Below are positions 33,601-46,112 of a stretch of 64,000 nucleotides of DNA, in pieces (the stretch's first letter is position 1; every line of letters starts with the position of its first letter). The DNA comes from Neocallimastix lanati (nom. inval.) (Eukaryota; Neocallimastigomycota; Neocallimastigomycetes; Neocallimastigales; Neocallimastigaceae). The stretch covers positions 108,501 through 172,500 of the forward strand of contig JACVTC010000073.1 in NCBI GenBank assembly GCA_016946835.1. Reading direction: 5' to 3'. The notes beneath the pieces were generated by a model. The model made no database searches. It saw only the letters and a program-made list of their open reading frames with translations, and was not told the origin of the DNA. The translations under genes and the position numbers were made by a program.

Positions 33601-34463
33601 ATTTGTTACGATAGATGGTGAAGATTACTTTGTTGATGGTAATGACTATCGTAAATTAATTACTGATCAAACGGAAAGAGTAAAACTTATTTTAGAAGCC
33701 CATAAGATAGGTCATGAGGGATATTATAAGACTTATCAAAGGCTTCGTAAAAGTTTTTATTGGAATAATATGGTGATGGATATTAAAAGAGTGGTGCAAA
33801 GTTGTGACAAGTGTCAGTTGAATAGGTCACAACCATATCCAGAACCTACAGAAAATATTCCAACTAAAGTAGAAGGTCCTTTTATACATTTGGGTTTAGA
33901 TATTATTGGACCTTTGATTATAACGAAGAATAATAATCAATATATTATGGTTGTGGTGGATTACTTCACCAAATGGGTTGAAGCAGAACCCACGGAAAAT
34001 ATAACATCACAGGATGTGATTAAGTTCTTAATTAATGTGTTTGCTCGTCATGGTGTTCCACAGGTAATAACAACTGACAATGGTGTTCAGTTCACCTCGG
34101 ACATGACGAAAATATTTTTAGATCTCTATGATGTATATGTGAAGTTTATTTCCACATATCATCCTGAAAGTAATGGACTTACGGAAAACCGTAATAAAGA
34201 GATCGGCAAGTTATTGAGGTTGTTGGGTTCTAAGAAGAGAGGAAAAGAATAGTTTGAATGAGGGAAAAAGAATTAGGGAAGGTGATTTAGTTCTAGTTAG
34301 AAATTTTTCAAGAACTAAACTAGAACCTTATTTTGTTGGTCCTCTTAAAGTTATAAAAAAACAATTTAATACGGTTACCTTGGCTGATCCAAATTCTGGA
34401 ATTCAAATGAATAGGAATGTTCATTTGAAGAATATAGTCAAGTATAACTCAGCTTCGATGTAG
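30665..34463 (+). pseudogene. pol: Gyp3 Pol polyprotein with C-terminal deletion
   Basis: Open from the frameshift site to 34252, about 1193 residues. Protease with triad D-S-C (LIDSCSNLSIIT); RT with FIDD instead of YxDD (FNFIDDILIYS); RNase H (IRTDASY, TDLEGAA, ITDHKPL); HHCC (HKIGHEG...CDKC); integrase core (GLDIIGP, TDNGVQF, the E in NGLTENRN). After RNKEIGKLLRLLG it turns to KKRGKE and stops. The final GDLVLVRNFSRTKL domain resumes in another frame at about 34280. By comparison with Gyp5, about 100 codons are gone and the frame is shifted. Non-functional for integration; the protease and RT changes may be further decay or lineage features. Confidence 0.88.
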
Positions 34464-34486
34464 CTTGAGTTTTAGAGGGGGCATCA
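34447..34486 (+). promoter_or_regulatory. Gyp3 PPT hairpin and polypurine tract
   Basis: ACTCAGCT and AGCTTGAGT arms (one bulge) around TCGATGT at 34447-34470, then AGAGGGGGCATCA and the 3' LTR. Confidence 0.65.
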
Positions 34487-35442
34487 TGGTAAAGAATGAA
34501 TTAATAACCTTTATTTTATTATTAATAATTCTTTACTAAATTGTACTTTCCTATATTCTTCATAACCTAAACCTCATTGTAAATTTAATTTATTTTGATA
34601 TAAATTAATTTTAACTTGTAAATAATGTAAATAAATTTTAATTAATTACTTTATTGTTATATTATTAAATATATGTATATATTAAAATACAATTGTAAAT
34701 ATTAAAATTATACTTTTAAGATACTAAATTATTAAAACTATTAATTAAATATTATTATAAAAATTATTATAAAATTATTAAAATTATTAATTAAATATTA
34801 TTCTAAAAATTTATTTATTATAACTATTAAATATTATTATAAAATTATTAAGATTATTAATTAAATTTATTATTAAAAATTATTATTAAAAATTTTACTT
34901 ATTATAAAAATTATTATTTAAATATTATCAAATTTATTAATTAAATATTATAAAAATTTTATTTTATTTTGAAAATAATTACAAGTATTATTTAAAATAA
35001 TTAAAGATTATTAAATTTATTATATTAATCTTTAAAAACAATTTATTTAACTTAAAAATATCACGGAAAATAGTAAAAACTATTTTCTATATATTTATTT
35101 TATAATTATTTTTAATTAAATTATATTTGAATATTATATTATTATATTTATAAAAATTAAAACAAAAATGAATTATTGATATAAAATTAATTCAATAATT
35201 CTATAAAATTACTTAAATTATAAACAATTAATTATACTTTAAATTTATAAAAAAATATAAATATTGTAACAATTTCTTAAAAATTAAATATGTGTACTTT
35301 AAATAAAAAAAATTTATATTAATAAAAAAAAATAAATAACTTTTAATAAAGAATTATTTTTTTTATTTAAAATCAAAGCAGGGTAATACCCGTCTCCCCC
35401 TGCTTGATTTTAAATATCTAAGTGTCAACCCCGAGTCTACCA
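34487..35442 (+). repeat. Gyp3 3' LTR
   Basis: 956 bp, same ends as the 5' LTR but lacking about 50 bp near 34806. The GC-rich hairpin is kept at 35365-35415. ACTG follows as target duplication. Confidence 0.9.
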
Positions 35443-35447
35443 ACTGC

Positions 35448-35974
35448 TGATAAAGAATAGAATAATAATGATATTTTTAATTAAATTTTTAATAATTTAT
35501 TATATAAAAATATATTATTATATTCTTTACTATTAATAATTTTCTTATATTCTATATTAATAATTTTTATATTAGTTATATTTTATTATTTTTTATATTA
35601 AATTTATGTAATTAATTAATTTATATGATTGGTTTTAATAATGTAATTAAATAATATAAAATATGTATTATCCATATTATTTTATGAAGGGGGCCTTTCT
35701 GAGGAAAGAAATAGTAAAAATAGTAGTAATAATGAAATAGTAATAATAATTGAAAGGTTTCCCATATTGTTATAATAATAAATATTAATATTAATAAAGT
35801 TATTTTTAACAATAAAATAATTATATAATTTATAAATAATAAATATTTTTAATAATAGTTCTTTAAATAAAATTTATAATGTGTAATAATAAATTCTTTT
35901 AGTGTAATTTAATAGTAATTTAATTTATCTATTTATTTAATGTTCACACTCCTTTTCTAATATGAACCTCAACA
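35448..35974 (+). repeat. Solo LTR W, 527 bp
   Basis: TGATAAAG...CCTCAACA, flanked by CTGC on both sides (35444-35447 and 35975-35978). It opens with TAAAGAATA and ATTCTTTA arms. Its end (GAACCTCAACA) matches the end of U at 61099. The shadow ORF at 35621-35812 has no coding support. Confidence 0.75.
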
Positions 35975-35978
35975 CTGC

Positions 35979-36990
35979 TGGTAAAGAATGAATTAATAAC
36001 CTTTATTTTATTATTAATAATTCTTTACTAAATTGTACTTTCCTATATTCTTGATAACCTAAACTTAATAATAAAATTTAATTTATTTTAATATAAATTA
36101 ATTTTAACTTGTAAATAATGTAAATAAATTTTAATTAATTACTTTATTGTTATATTATTAAATATATGTATATTAAAATACAATTGTAAATATTAAAATT
36201 ATACTTTTAAGATACTAAACTATTAAAACTATTAATTAAATATTATTATAAAAATTATTATAAAATTATTAAAATTATTAATTAAATATTATTCTAAAAA
36301 TTATTATAAATTATTAATATTATAAAATTATTAAAATTATTAAATATTATTATAAAAATTTATTTATTATAACTATTAAATATTATTATAAAATTATTAA
36401 GATTATTAATTAAATTTATTATTAAAAATTATTATTAAAAATTATTACTTATTATAAAAATTATTATTTAAATATTATCAAATTTATTAATTAAATATTA
36501 TAAAAATTTTATTTTATTTTGAAAATAATTACAAGTATTATTTAAAATAATTAAAGATTATTAAATTTATTATATTAATCTTTAAAAACAATTTATTTAA
36601 CTTAAAAATATCAAAGAAAATAGTAAAAACTATTTTCTATATATTTATTTTATAATTATTTTTAATTAAATTATATTTGAATATTATATTATTATATTTA
36701 TAAAAATTAAAACAAAAATGAATTATTGATATAAAATTAATTCAATAATTCTATAAAATTACTTAAATTATAAACAATTAATTATACTTTAAATTTATAA
36801 AAAAATATAAATATTGTAACAATTTCTTAAAAATTAAATATGTGTACTTTAAATAATAAAATTTTATATTAATAAATAATAAACACTTTTTAATAAAAAA
36901 AAATTTTTTTCTTTGTTAAAATCAAAGCAGGGTAATACCCGTCCCCCCCTGCTTGATTTTAAATCAATAAGAATCACCCCGAGTCTACCA
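35979..36990 (+). repeat. Solo LTR C, Gyp3 family, 1012 bp
   Basis: TGGTAAAG...GTCTACCA, a full-length relative of the Gyp3 LTRs. The flanks CTGC and CTGT differ in one base. The GC-rich hairpin is at about 36916-36963. Closest to copy D. Confidence 0.85.
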
Positions 36991-36995
36991 CTGTG

Positions 36996-37854
36996 TGTAA
37001 GAAATATAGAAATATTTTCTATATTTCTTAGTCTAAATATAAATTTTATTAATTACAAATTAATCTAAATATAAATTTTATTAATTAAAAAATTAAAATA
37101 CGTAAGTATAATAATATTAAATATTAAAAAATAATAATAGAATTTTCACAAATACAATTATGTTTAAAATTTAAAATTCTTCTAAATAATTTCCACAATA
37201 ATATTAAATAATAAATAAATTAAAATTAATATTTAATATTCTAAAATTATTTTCACAATAATATTAAATAATAATTAAATTAAATTAAATAATAAATTTC
37301 TTTGAAATAATTCGTTCTAATTTAATACAATTAAGAAAATCTTCAGGTTTTTCTGCTAGTCTTTTCCTGAAGATACAACAGTGACTAGCAAACAATAGCT
37401 TAATTAAGAAATAATTAATATATTATATTAAATAATTATTAATTAAATAAACACATGAAAAAAAAATAATAATAATTAATTAATTAAACAGACACATGAT
37501 AAAAAAAAAATAATAATAATAAATAAATATAAAATAAGATTAATTAATAAATAAAAAAGTATAAAATAACGATTGATTTCTGTTTTTTCAGAAATCAAGA
37601 GTTATTATTATTAAAAATATTAATAAAGATAAATATTAAAAATAATAATAACCTAAAATTTAAAGTTTAAAAATTTTTTTTTTAATAAAATTTTGTGTTT
37701 TAAAAACTTATTTTTATATACGAGTCTTCTACTTTTTCTAATTTTCGTCTATTTAAATATAAGTATTTTTCTTTATTTTTTTTTAATAATAAACTCAATC
37801 AATATAAAAAATAAACTCTTATAAAAAAATTTCTTTTTATTAGAGTTTCTTACA
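36996..37854 (+). repeat. Solo LTR V, 859 bp
   Basis: Perfect 9-bp terminal inverted repeats, TGTAAGAAA and TTTCTTACA, and 5-bp target duplications CTGTG (36991-36995 and 37855-37859). It opens with a perfect 14-bp hairpin (36998-37011 with 37017-37030). Inside are the family hairpin-pseudoknot (37339-37388), a GTATAAAA TATA-like box near 37559 and a perfect 10-bp hairpin TTGATTTCTG/CAGAAATCAA (37573-37598). Confidence 0.82.
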
Positions 37855-38952
37855 CTGTGTTAAGGAATGAAAAAATAATGTTAATTTTATTATTTTTCAT
37901 AAAAATAACTTAACCACTAAAATTAAATTATTTATTTCCTTACTTGGGGAACTTTCTTATGTTCTATTACTTCCAAATTATTACTAATATTAAATTTATT
38001 ATTATTAATATAAATTCTTTATTAATATCAATACTTTATTATTAAAATTAATACTATATTATTAATATCAATATTATTATCAATATCTAGTTTTATTAAT
38101 ATGATTTATTCTATCAATATTTTATTATTAAAGAAAATTTTATTTTACAAATATTACTAATACAGATTATTTATTATTAATAAAAATTAATATAATTAAT
38201 AATGATTTAAAAATATTTTACTTAAATCCATGATCCTTGTCATTAAAATTAGTAATACTTCCTTCCAAAATACATCCTATTTATAATAAGATTAATAATA
38301 GATAATAATCTAAAATACTTTTATTTAAAAATAGTATAAAATTAAATAATACTCTATTACTGTAACGATGTAAGAATCTATAATTATTTTTAACAAAATA
38401 ATTATATTTTCTTAGTTAGGTTATAATTAATATAACTTTTATTTAATTCATATTTCATTTATACAATTAATTATAATTAATAATTTATTTAATTATATAT
38501 TAAAATTTTATTTAGTTTAATATTAAAAATTTATTTAATCAAATAATTTTTATACATTTAAAATAATATTAAATTTATTTAATTATTCACTTAATTATTA
38601 AATTTATTAGTTTTAGTTTTCTCTCACTTATTAAATCATAAACTAAAACACTATTCTGTATTTTATCATGTATTCTGTATTCTATCATGTATTCTGTATT
38701 GTATTAATCATGTATTTTATTATTAATGTATTGTTTTATATTTTTTATGTAAAGTTCTATAAAATAGAACTAAATAGATTAAATTTTAAATTTTATGATC
38801 GAAATAATTTTCATTATTTTATTCTTTTATTTTCGATCATTATATTAGATTAAGTAATCGGTTAATTAAGGTTTTTCCAATTACTTCTTAAAAGTAATCG
38901 GTTTTACTTAATTAACGCGATGATCGATATGGATAGAATATCGATCAAAAAA

Positions 38953-39084
38953 CTTATCTAGGTTTTTCTTCTAGTCTTTTCCTAGATAAGAGATTTGTTA
39001 AGATTAGAACCCCTTTTGATTTTAACCTTATTTTGACAAAAAAGTATAAATAAGGCTCTTGAGTTCTCTTTGAGAAATCAAGAG
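38953..39084 (+). promoter_or_regulatory. Hairpin, TATA box and second hairpin in U
   Basis: CTTATCTAGG and CCTAGATAAG enclose an 18-base loop whose TTCTAGTC can pair with GATTAGAA downstream (39002-39009). TATAAATA follows, then a stem with CTCTTGAG and TCAAGAG ends. V and E share the order. Confidence 0.6.
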
Positions 39085-39375
39085 TTATTATTATAACAAT
39101 TATAATATAATAATAATAACAATAAAGTTTTAACATTTAAAATTTTTAATAAATAATAAAACAAATTATTTTAATAAAACAAATTTTATAATTAAAACTT
39201 TTCCTTATCAATTTTAGTGTTTCGTCTATTATAATTCGTTATAATAAACTCGATAATTAGAAAGAACCATAGGTAAGTATGATTCTTTTCTAAACCTTTA
39301 ATATTAGCAGTTAGAGCTAATATTAATGATTAATAATTTAATTATAATTTTTTAATTAAATTATTACAAACGAAT

Positions 39376-40222
39376 TGGTACAAGATCTGAAGATTTTATT
39401 AATAAAATAATATATTCTAATAATAAGGAAAAATTTAAAATATTATTCTCTAATTCTAAACCTAAATTAATTAATAAACTACTCTAATTTTAGTCTAAAC
39501 TATCCTAATCTAAAAGAATCTAAACTAAGTTAAAATAACTTAAACTAATATCTTAATCTAAACTATTCTAATCTAAACTAAACAATTTCTCTAAATCTAT
39601 TACTATTTCTATAAAATGTTTAATACAACTAATCTATTACTAAACTAATTTTATACTATACTTATCTTAATATTATACACTAAACACAAAAAACTATTAA
39701 TTAAACACTTTTAAAACATTAAATTTAGAAAAAACTATTTAATAAATTTTAATTTATTTTAAACTATTTAATTTATTATTTAACTTTTAGAAAATATTAA
39801 AAAAATAATATAATAATAAAGTCGTAAGAAAAAAAGGGAGAGAACAAAAGTATTGTGTTACTTTGTTCTTTTTTATACTAATAAAATATTTATTTGATTG
39901 GATTAAAAATAAAAATAAAAAAAATTAATAATAAAAATTTAATAATAAAAATTTAATAATAAAAATATAATAATAAAAATATAATAAACTTAAATTTTCT
40001 AAATTATTAAAATATTATATAAAAATTTTACAATATTAAATAATATAATTAATACATGATTTTTTAATACATCTAATTATTTTTATTTAACTTTATAATA
40101 TTCTATAACTAATATTTTAATATTCAAATTTTTATTATTTATTTATAATTGTTAATGATATTTTTTACTTTAATATTTTCTTTAAATAGTTTAATTTTTC
40201 TTTATTTAATTGTACCGTAACA
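39376..40222 (-). repeat. Gyp4 3' LTR
   Basis: 847 bp, plus-strand ends TGGTACAAG and CCGTAACA. No difference from 46113-46959 found by eye. Confidence 0.93.
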
Positions 40223-40261
40223 TGATGCCACCCCTAAGTTCAGACTTCGTCCCTTGAAGTC
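40223..40261 (-). promoter_or_regulatory. Gyp4 PPT hairpin and polypurine tract
   Basis: GACTTC-AAGGGAC-GAAGTC at 40243-40261 overlaps the end of pol and reads in frame as TSRDEV. ACTTAGGGGTGGCATCA then leads to the LTR. The spacing of 20 bases equals that in Gyp1. Confidence 0.72.
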
Positions 40262-43200
40262 TCAATTTCGCATAGTCTATAAGGTATAATATTCTTTAAG
40301 TGGACATTTCTTTCAGCAATTTCGTTTGTTAATAGATCACATAACGTTACAGTATTGAATTGTTTTTTAACAATTTTCATAGGACCTAAGAAGTATGGAT
40401 CAAGTTTTCTTCTATTAATATATTTAATTAATACTAGATCTCCTGGTTTATAATTAGCTTTAAGTCTTTTTACTTGTTTTCTTCTATCTTCCCAGATTTT
40501 GTTTGCTGTTTGAATATTATTTATGGCTTCCTTGATCCATTTATAATGTTTTGTAAATCTTCTAATTAAAAATTCATCATCACTTTCATAATTTTCCTTT
40601 TTATCTAAGTTTAATTGTAATTCAAACGGCTGAAGGTCACGTCGGCCATATAACAATTCAAAACTTGAAAATTTAGTTGTTTCATTTTTACAAGTACGCA
40701 AGGCCCATAAAGCACTAGGTAGCATTTCATCCCATATTGATGTATTTTTATTACAAAGTAATCTAAGGTATTTGCCTATCTCTTTGTTTCGATTTTCTAC
40801 TTGACCATTAGATTCTGGATGATAAGTAACAACGAAGTTAACATAAACACCATATAAGTCTAAGAATGCTTTTGTTTTATCAGAACAGAACTGTGGACCG
40901 TTATCAGTTACTAATATTTCTGGTATTCCGAATCGAGCAAAAATCTTGGATAAAAATTCTATTACATCATCTGAATCAATATTTTGGGTTGGTTCTGCTT
41001 CAACCCACTTTGTTAAGTAATCTACTAAAACTATTATATATTTATTTCCTTTTCTTGAAGTAGGAAGTGGACCTACTATATCCAAGCCAACTTTCGTAAA
41101 TGGTAAACCAGGTTGAGTAGCAATATCTTCTGTTTGGTTATTAAAAGATTGCGATCTAAAGTGTTGACACCTATCACAAGTTCTGACAATGTATTTAACG
41201 TCAAGTATCATGTTGATCCAATAGTAGTCACGTTTAAGTCTATTGTAAGTTTTAAATACTCCTTCGTGACCAACTTTGTGAGCTTTTAGTATTAAATCAA
41301 TTTTTTCGTTTTGATTTTTTATAACTTTTCTAAGTTTTCCATGGTCTTTATAATATTCTTCGTTATTAATTATTGTAAATTTGTCTTTAAATTTTGTAAG
41401 TAAGTTATACGGATTATTTTCATTTATCTCTTCAGTAACAGTTGTTAATATTGTATTTTCTTTTGTTGATAATCTAGAAAGTGCATCAGCGATGACATTT
41501 TTCTTTCCAGGTTCATATAAGACTTTAACTTTTAGCATTGATAGAAGTAATACCCATCGAGTTTGTCTAGAATTGTTAGTTTCTTTATTTTTGAAAAGTC
41601 CAACTAAAGGTTTATGATCGGTGAATAAAAGAGTTTCATTTTTATTTCCAGAAATATAAGATTTAAATTTTTGAACGCAGTAAGTCGCGGCAGTTCCTTC
41701 AAGATCAGTTATTGAATAATTCTTTTCCGCCGGTTTTAAAGAGCGACTTACGAAGTGAATTGGCTTTTCAATACCATTCTCATCTTTCTGAAGTAAAACA
41801 CCTCCAATACCATCGAAAGAGGCATCCGTTCTGATTATAAATTGTTTTTCAAAGTCAGGCATAACAAGAATAGGAGCAGATGCTAATTTTAGTTTCAACT
41901 CATTAAAGCTTTCTTCTTGTTCTTTACCCCAGACAAACTTTACACCTTTTTTAACAAGTTTAAATAATGGTTTTGCTATATTAGCGAAGTTAAGAATAAA
42001 TTTACGGTAATAACCCACTGCACCAAGGAAAGATTGTAATTGTGTAACATTTTTTGGTGGTATCCATTCTAATATGACTTGAACTTTAGCTTGAATAGGG
42101 GAAATACCATTAATTGATAAAGTATGTCCTAACAATTCGACTTTTATTTTAAAAAAATGACATTTTTCTAAGTTAATTTTTAATCCATTTTCTTTGATAA
42201 TATCAAACACTTTCTTAATATCTATAATATGTTGTTCAAAGGAGGGTGAAAATATAACTAGATCATCGATATAAACAAACATGCATACTCCAATAAGAGG
42301 AAAGAATATTCTATTCATTTCCCTTTGAAAAGTACCTGGGGCATTGCATAAACCAAAGGGCATAACTAAGAATTGATAGTTACCATACATTGTAGCAAAG
42401 CTAGTTTTAGGAATATCTTCTTTGTTCATAGGGATCTGATGAAATCCCGAAAATAAATCAATCGTAGTAAAAACTTTAACTTTTTTCCCGATAGAAAATA
42501 AAATTTCATCTATAAGCGGTAACGAATATGAATCTTTAATAGTAAGATTGTTTAGTTTTCGAAAATCTATACATATTCTCCACTGTTTATTTTTCTTAGG
42601 CACTAAAATAACGGGAGAAGACCAAGGGGAGTGTGATGGTTCAATTAATTTATTTTTTATAAGTTTTTCTAATTCCTTTTTAAGAGCTAATGCTTGAACT
42701 TAAGAAAGTCGATAACATCTCTGTTTAATCGGTTTAGCGTTAGGCTCGAGTTGAATACTATGAGGTAACAATTTAGTTGGTTTTAACTCATCAATTTTTG
42801 TGGCAAGAATGGTATTATATTCATCAAATAACTTTTTTACTTCATGTCTTAGCTTTTTTGGAATTCCTTTAAGTATATTTTGCATGAGTTGATCTTTTTC
42901 AAAAACACCATTTTCATTAATGATATCTACTTCTTTAGTTATTGTTTTAGAGTCTTCTATTTTATTTTGAGTTATTGTTAAGTTATCATTAATATTATCA
43001 ATTTCATTAACAAAGCAATAAAGATAGGAATTATTATTAATATCAGAATTTGTTTTATCATATATAATTATTGATTTAGCATCTTCATCATCACTAATAA
43101 CATTTCCTTTCTCTTCTTTGCAAAGATTTTTGACACACATCCATTTGTTATTTTCTTTCATTATGCACAAATTATTATTAATAGGATTAATAAATAAATT

Positions 43201-44150
43201 ATTTTCTTTAAGTGTTTTATAGCTAATTAAAACATCAAATAGGTTTTGGTGATTATCTATAACTCGGAATATATCATGAATAGCTAAATCTCCAAGTTGA
43301 ACTTTTAGCAAGTAGATTTCAGTATTAACATTCTCTTTAGATAATAATTGAACAATATTATTTTTAACAAATCCAATTGGTTTTACATCTCCTAACTTGT
43401 TTAAAAATTGTCTAGTAATAATATTAATGCTTGCGCCTGTATCTAAAAATGCAATACCTTGAACTCCATTAATTAAACATTCAACTGTAGCAACATCTTC
43501 CCTACGTATAGCAGATAATACAACTTCTTCAGGAGTCTCTTTAATTGTTTCTGTAGTTTTTAATTTTAAGGCCTTTACAATATCAGCACGGAGTTTAGGA
43601 CTAACATCTAATAATTGAGGTAATGTAATATTAGCAAACCTAGTACTTATGTCTTTACAAATATCATATTTTGATTGACCTTCCATAATGGTTATTTGTT
43701 TATTGGGATTGTTGGTTTTAACTTTCTTCTCTTCTAATTCTACACTTGGAAGTTTAACTCTAGATTCTTTATTAGAACTAACCTCGAGATTCTTAGTGCT
43801 TTCTAATATTTCTTTTTCTTTTTGTTTCTTTGAATTTCGTTTAGCTTTGTTGATTGAGGGTTGCGCAATAACTGACACATCAATCTCCTCAAGTCTTTCG
43901 GTTTCATTTATAGGAGTGTTAGATATTGTATTTATTTCGTTGGTTTAAATTTCTATATCTTCATTATCTTCTTGTATGATATTATTAGAATTAGAAATAT
44001 TATCATTTACTTTATTTTCATTTTGTTTTCTTTTATCTCTTGAATATGGTTTTTCAAAAACTTGTTTTCCTTTTCTTCTAACTGCAGTAGCTACTATTTC
44101 ATCATTGGTTTGATTACTGGGAGTTTCCCTTCTCCCGTTTAGAAGTTTAA
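40240..44150 (-). pseudogene. pol: Gyp4 Pol polyprotein with two in-frame stops
   Basis: The frame from the shift site is broken by TAA at 43945-43947 (in the disordered N-terminal part) and TAA at 42700-42702 (just before the RT, RLS-stop-VQALALKKE, where Gyp1 has RLSKAQTKALKK). Otherwise it is complete: protease FLDTGASINIIT, RT YIDD (MFVYIDDLVIFS), RNase H (IRTDASF, TDLEGTA, FTDHKPL), HHCC (HKVGHEG...CDRC), DDE integrase (GLDIVGP, TDNGPQF, the E in NGQVENRN), and GDLVLIK. The nearest relative in the window is Gyp1. Two stops in an element with apparently identical LTRs are unexpected. Confidence 0.9.
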
Positions 44151-44151
44151 A
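44119..44151 (-). promoter_or_regulatory. Gyp4 gag-pol -1 frameshift signal
   Basis: TTTAAAC (44145-44151), one codon, gag stop (44139-44141), then a GGGAG/CTCCC stem with the loop AAGGGAAA (44119-44136). Confidence 0.8.
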
Positions 44152-45134
44152 TGATTGTTTGAATTTATTGTATTATTTTGATTTCTTAGTTTAGCAAATT
44201 CTTTAAAGGAATAAGGACATAGTTTATAAATGTGTCCTTGTTGTCCACAACGGTAACAAATAATATGGGATTTCTCAGAATTAAATGTATTTCTGGCTTG
44301 TTTGATTTCATTATTTACCAAGTTATTTCTTATTTTACTATCTTTAATATTTTGTGTGGTATTTTCTAAATTATTACTTTGCATAATTTCATTTTTAGAA
44401 TTGAATTTAGTATTAAAATTATTAGTTGTAAATTCTCTATTTTCATTATAATTTGTATAATTTCGAGGAGTTTTCTTAATGTAAAATTGTCTTCCATTAT
44501 AATTATAATTATAACTTGGAGAATTGAATTGCTTAAATGGATGAGTGTTACTTCGGTAATAGAATGGTTGAGAATTAAATACTGTCATCATCACGGTTTC
44601 ATTTCTAAGATTTCCTCCTTCTTCAGCTCTTTCAGCTAACTCTGCTTCTTCAAAAGCATCTTCAAGATCTATACATCGTTGTGTTATTACTTGTGATCTA
44701 GCATAAGGACGGTAGATAATCGAATCAGCATAATCTTCTATTGTTATAAATGTTTGGTACAATTTTGGTAGACTGTTATAAATTTTCCTATATCTCCAAT
44801 TAAAGTTTTTTATGCTTTCTCCTCTTTGAATTTTCATTCGTTGTAGTCTTTTACATTTCTCTTGTGGAGTTACTTCTAATGAATTTTCAATTGCTTCTTT
44901 TATTTCTCTCATTGATGGAAAATGTTCATTACCTTCCTCATCTATTGTATGTAGTTCTTGTAAAGTGCCCCTCAACTTTCCTTCTACACACTCCATTGCC
45001 CAGGTAAGAATGCTTCTTGGATTGGTGATATCAGCCAGTGCCATTATTCTTGAAAATTCATCGATCCATGAATCGACATCCCTTGCGCTTTCGTTAAGTC
45101 TGGGTAATAGCCTTTCCAATTCTAAAATTTTCAT
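44139..45134 (-). CDS. gag: Gyp4 Gag
   Basis: 331 residues from the ATG at 45134. Capsid region (DVDSWIDEFSRIMALADI) parallels Gyp1 Gag. An Asn/Tyr-rich linker precedes the CCHC knuckle CYRCGQQGHIYKLC at 293-306. The frame is intact, so this copy could still make Gag even though its Pol is broken. Confidence 0.9.
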   Translation of the reverse strand: MKILELERLLPRLNESARDVDSWIDEFSRIMALADITNPRSILTWAMECVEGKLRGTLQELHTIDEEGNEHFPSMREIKEAIENSLEVTPQEKCKRLQRMKIQRGESIKNFNWRYRKIYNSLPKLYQTFITIEDYADSIIYRPYARSQVITQRCIDLEDAFEEAELAERAEEGGNLRNETVMMTVFNSQPFYYRSNTHPFKQFNSPSYNYNYNGRQFYIKKTPRNYTNYNENREFTTNNFNTKFNSKNEIMQSNNLENTTQNIKDSKIRNNLVNNEIKQARNTFNSEKSHIICYRCGQQGHIYKLCPYSFKEFAKLRNQNNTINSNNHLNF

Positions 45135-46112
45135 TTTAATAAAAAAAAATCTAATGCTTTTAATATTTAATTGATGAATTGATGGATGAATGAGGAGATA
45201 AATGTCTTATATAAATTTATTTTTTATTATTTTTATTATTATTAATTGTTTTATTTATTAAATTGATGAATTAATATATTTTTTTAATTGTATATTTTTA
45301 TTAAGTTGATGGATGGATGAATGATTAAAAAAAAATTTTATATCTTAATTAAACTAAATTTTGAAATAACTAAATATTGAAAAATTAAACTGTTACTGAA
45401 TTGAAATTTTAATTGCTAATAAACTGAAAAAATTTTTGCTGAATATTTCGATTTATTTATTGTTGACGCGACTTTATTTTATATTAATATAATAATTCTA
45501 AAAAAGAAAACCTTATACCTTCGGTGATATAAGTTCATTATTGTTCCAGTGCTCGATCTTGTCCAAAAACCCTGACAACACTCGGATAGTTGATAAACTA
45601 CGGAAAGTGCCGTGGGGAGTATAATTATTACTTTGGGACGTATTCACGCACTCACGAGATCGATTAAAAACCTTAATTAATAATAAATTGGAATCACCCT
45701 AACTTATTATTAATTAATTTTCTTACGGTTTAAACACTGTATATGAATTATTATACTTTTTGATTTTAATATTCTCAAAAAAGTAAAAATAACAAATTTT
45801 TTTTTTTTTTTTTTTTTTTAATAATTATTAATTTTTTATAACTACTATTAATAATATTTTAGAATAATCTTTCTTTTTTTTTTTTTTTTTTTTTTTTATT
45901 TATTTATTTATTTATTTATTATTATTTTTTTTTTTATTTATTTATTTTATTTATCTTACTATTTATTTAATTATTTATTTATTATTTATTTATTGATTAA
46001 ATTAAATTTTTTTTTTTTTTTTTTTAAACCTTATTAATTATTAAAATTTTCTCAAATTATTATTTTCATATTATTTTATCTCTTCAGGTCCTGCATAGCT
46101 CGCCAAATTTTA
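45135..46112 (-). other. Gyp4 5' leader with structured island and primer site
   Basis: Non-coding. Contains a GC-richer island (about 45500-45680), the ACCGAA hairpin at 45512-45533, poly(T) tracts near 45800, 45880 and 46010, and, next to the LTR (about 46088-46105), a primer-site candidate that in sense reads TGGCGAGCTATGCAGGAC. The matching tRNA is not identified. Confidence 0.65.

Larger units (their letters stand above)
27100..35442 (+). mobile_element. Gyp3: defective Ty3/gypsy element
   Basis: 5' LTR 27100-28104 (1005 bp), leader with GAA-rich repeats, gag, pol, polypurine tract, and 3' LTR 34487-35442 (956 bp). Target duplication ACTG (27096-27099 and 35443-35446). The LTRs differ by a deletion of about 50 bp and smaller changes, so the copy is older than Gyp4 or Cop1. 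Pol has lost its C-terminal part. Confidence 0.9.
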
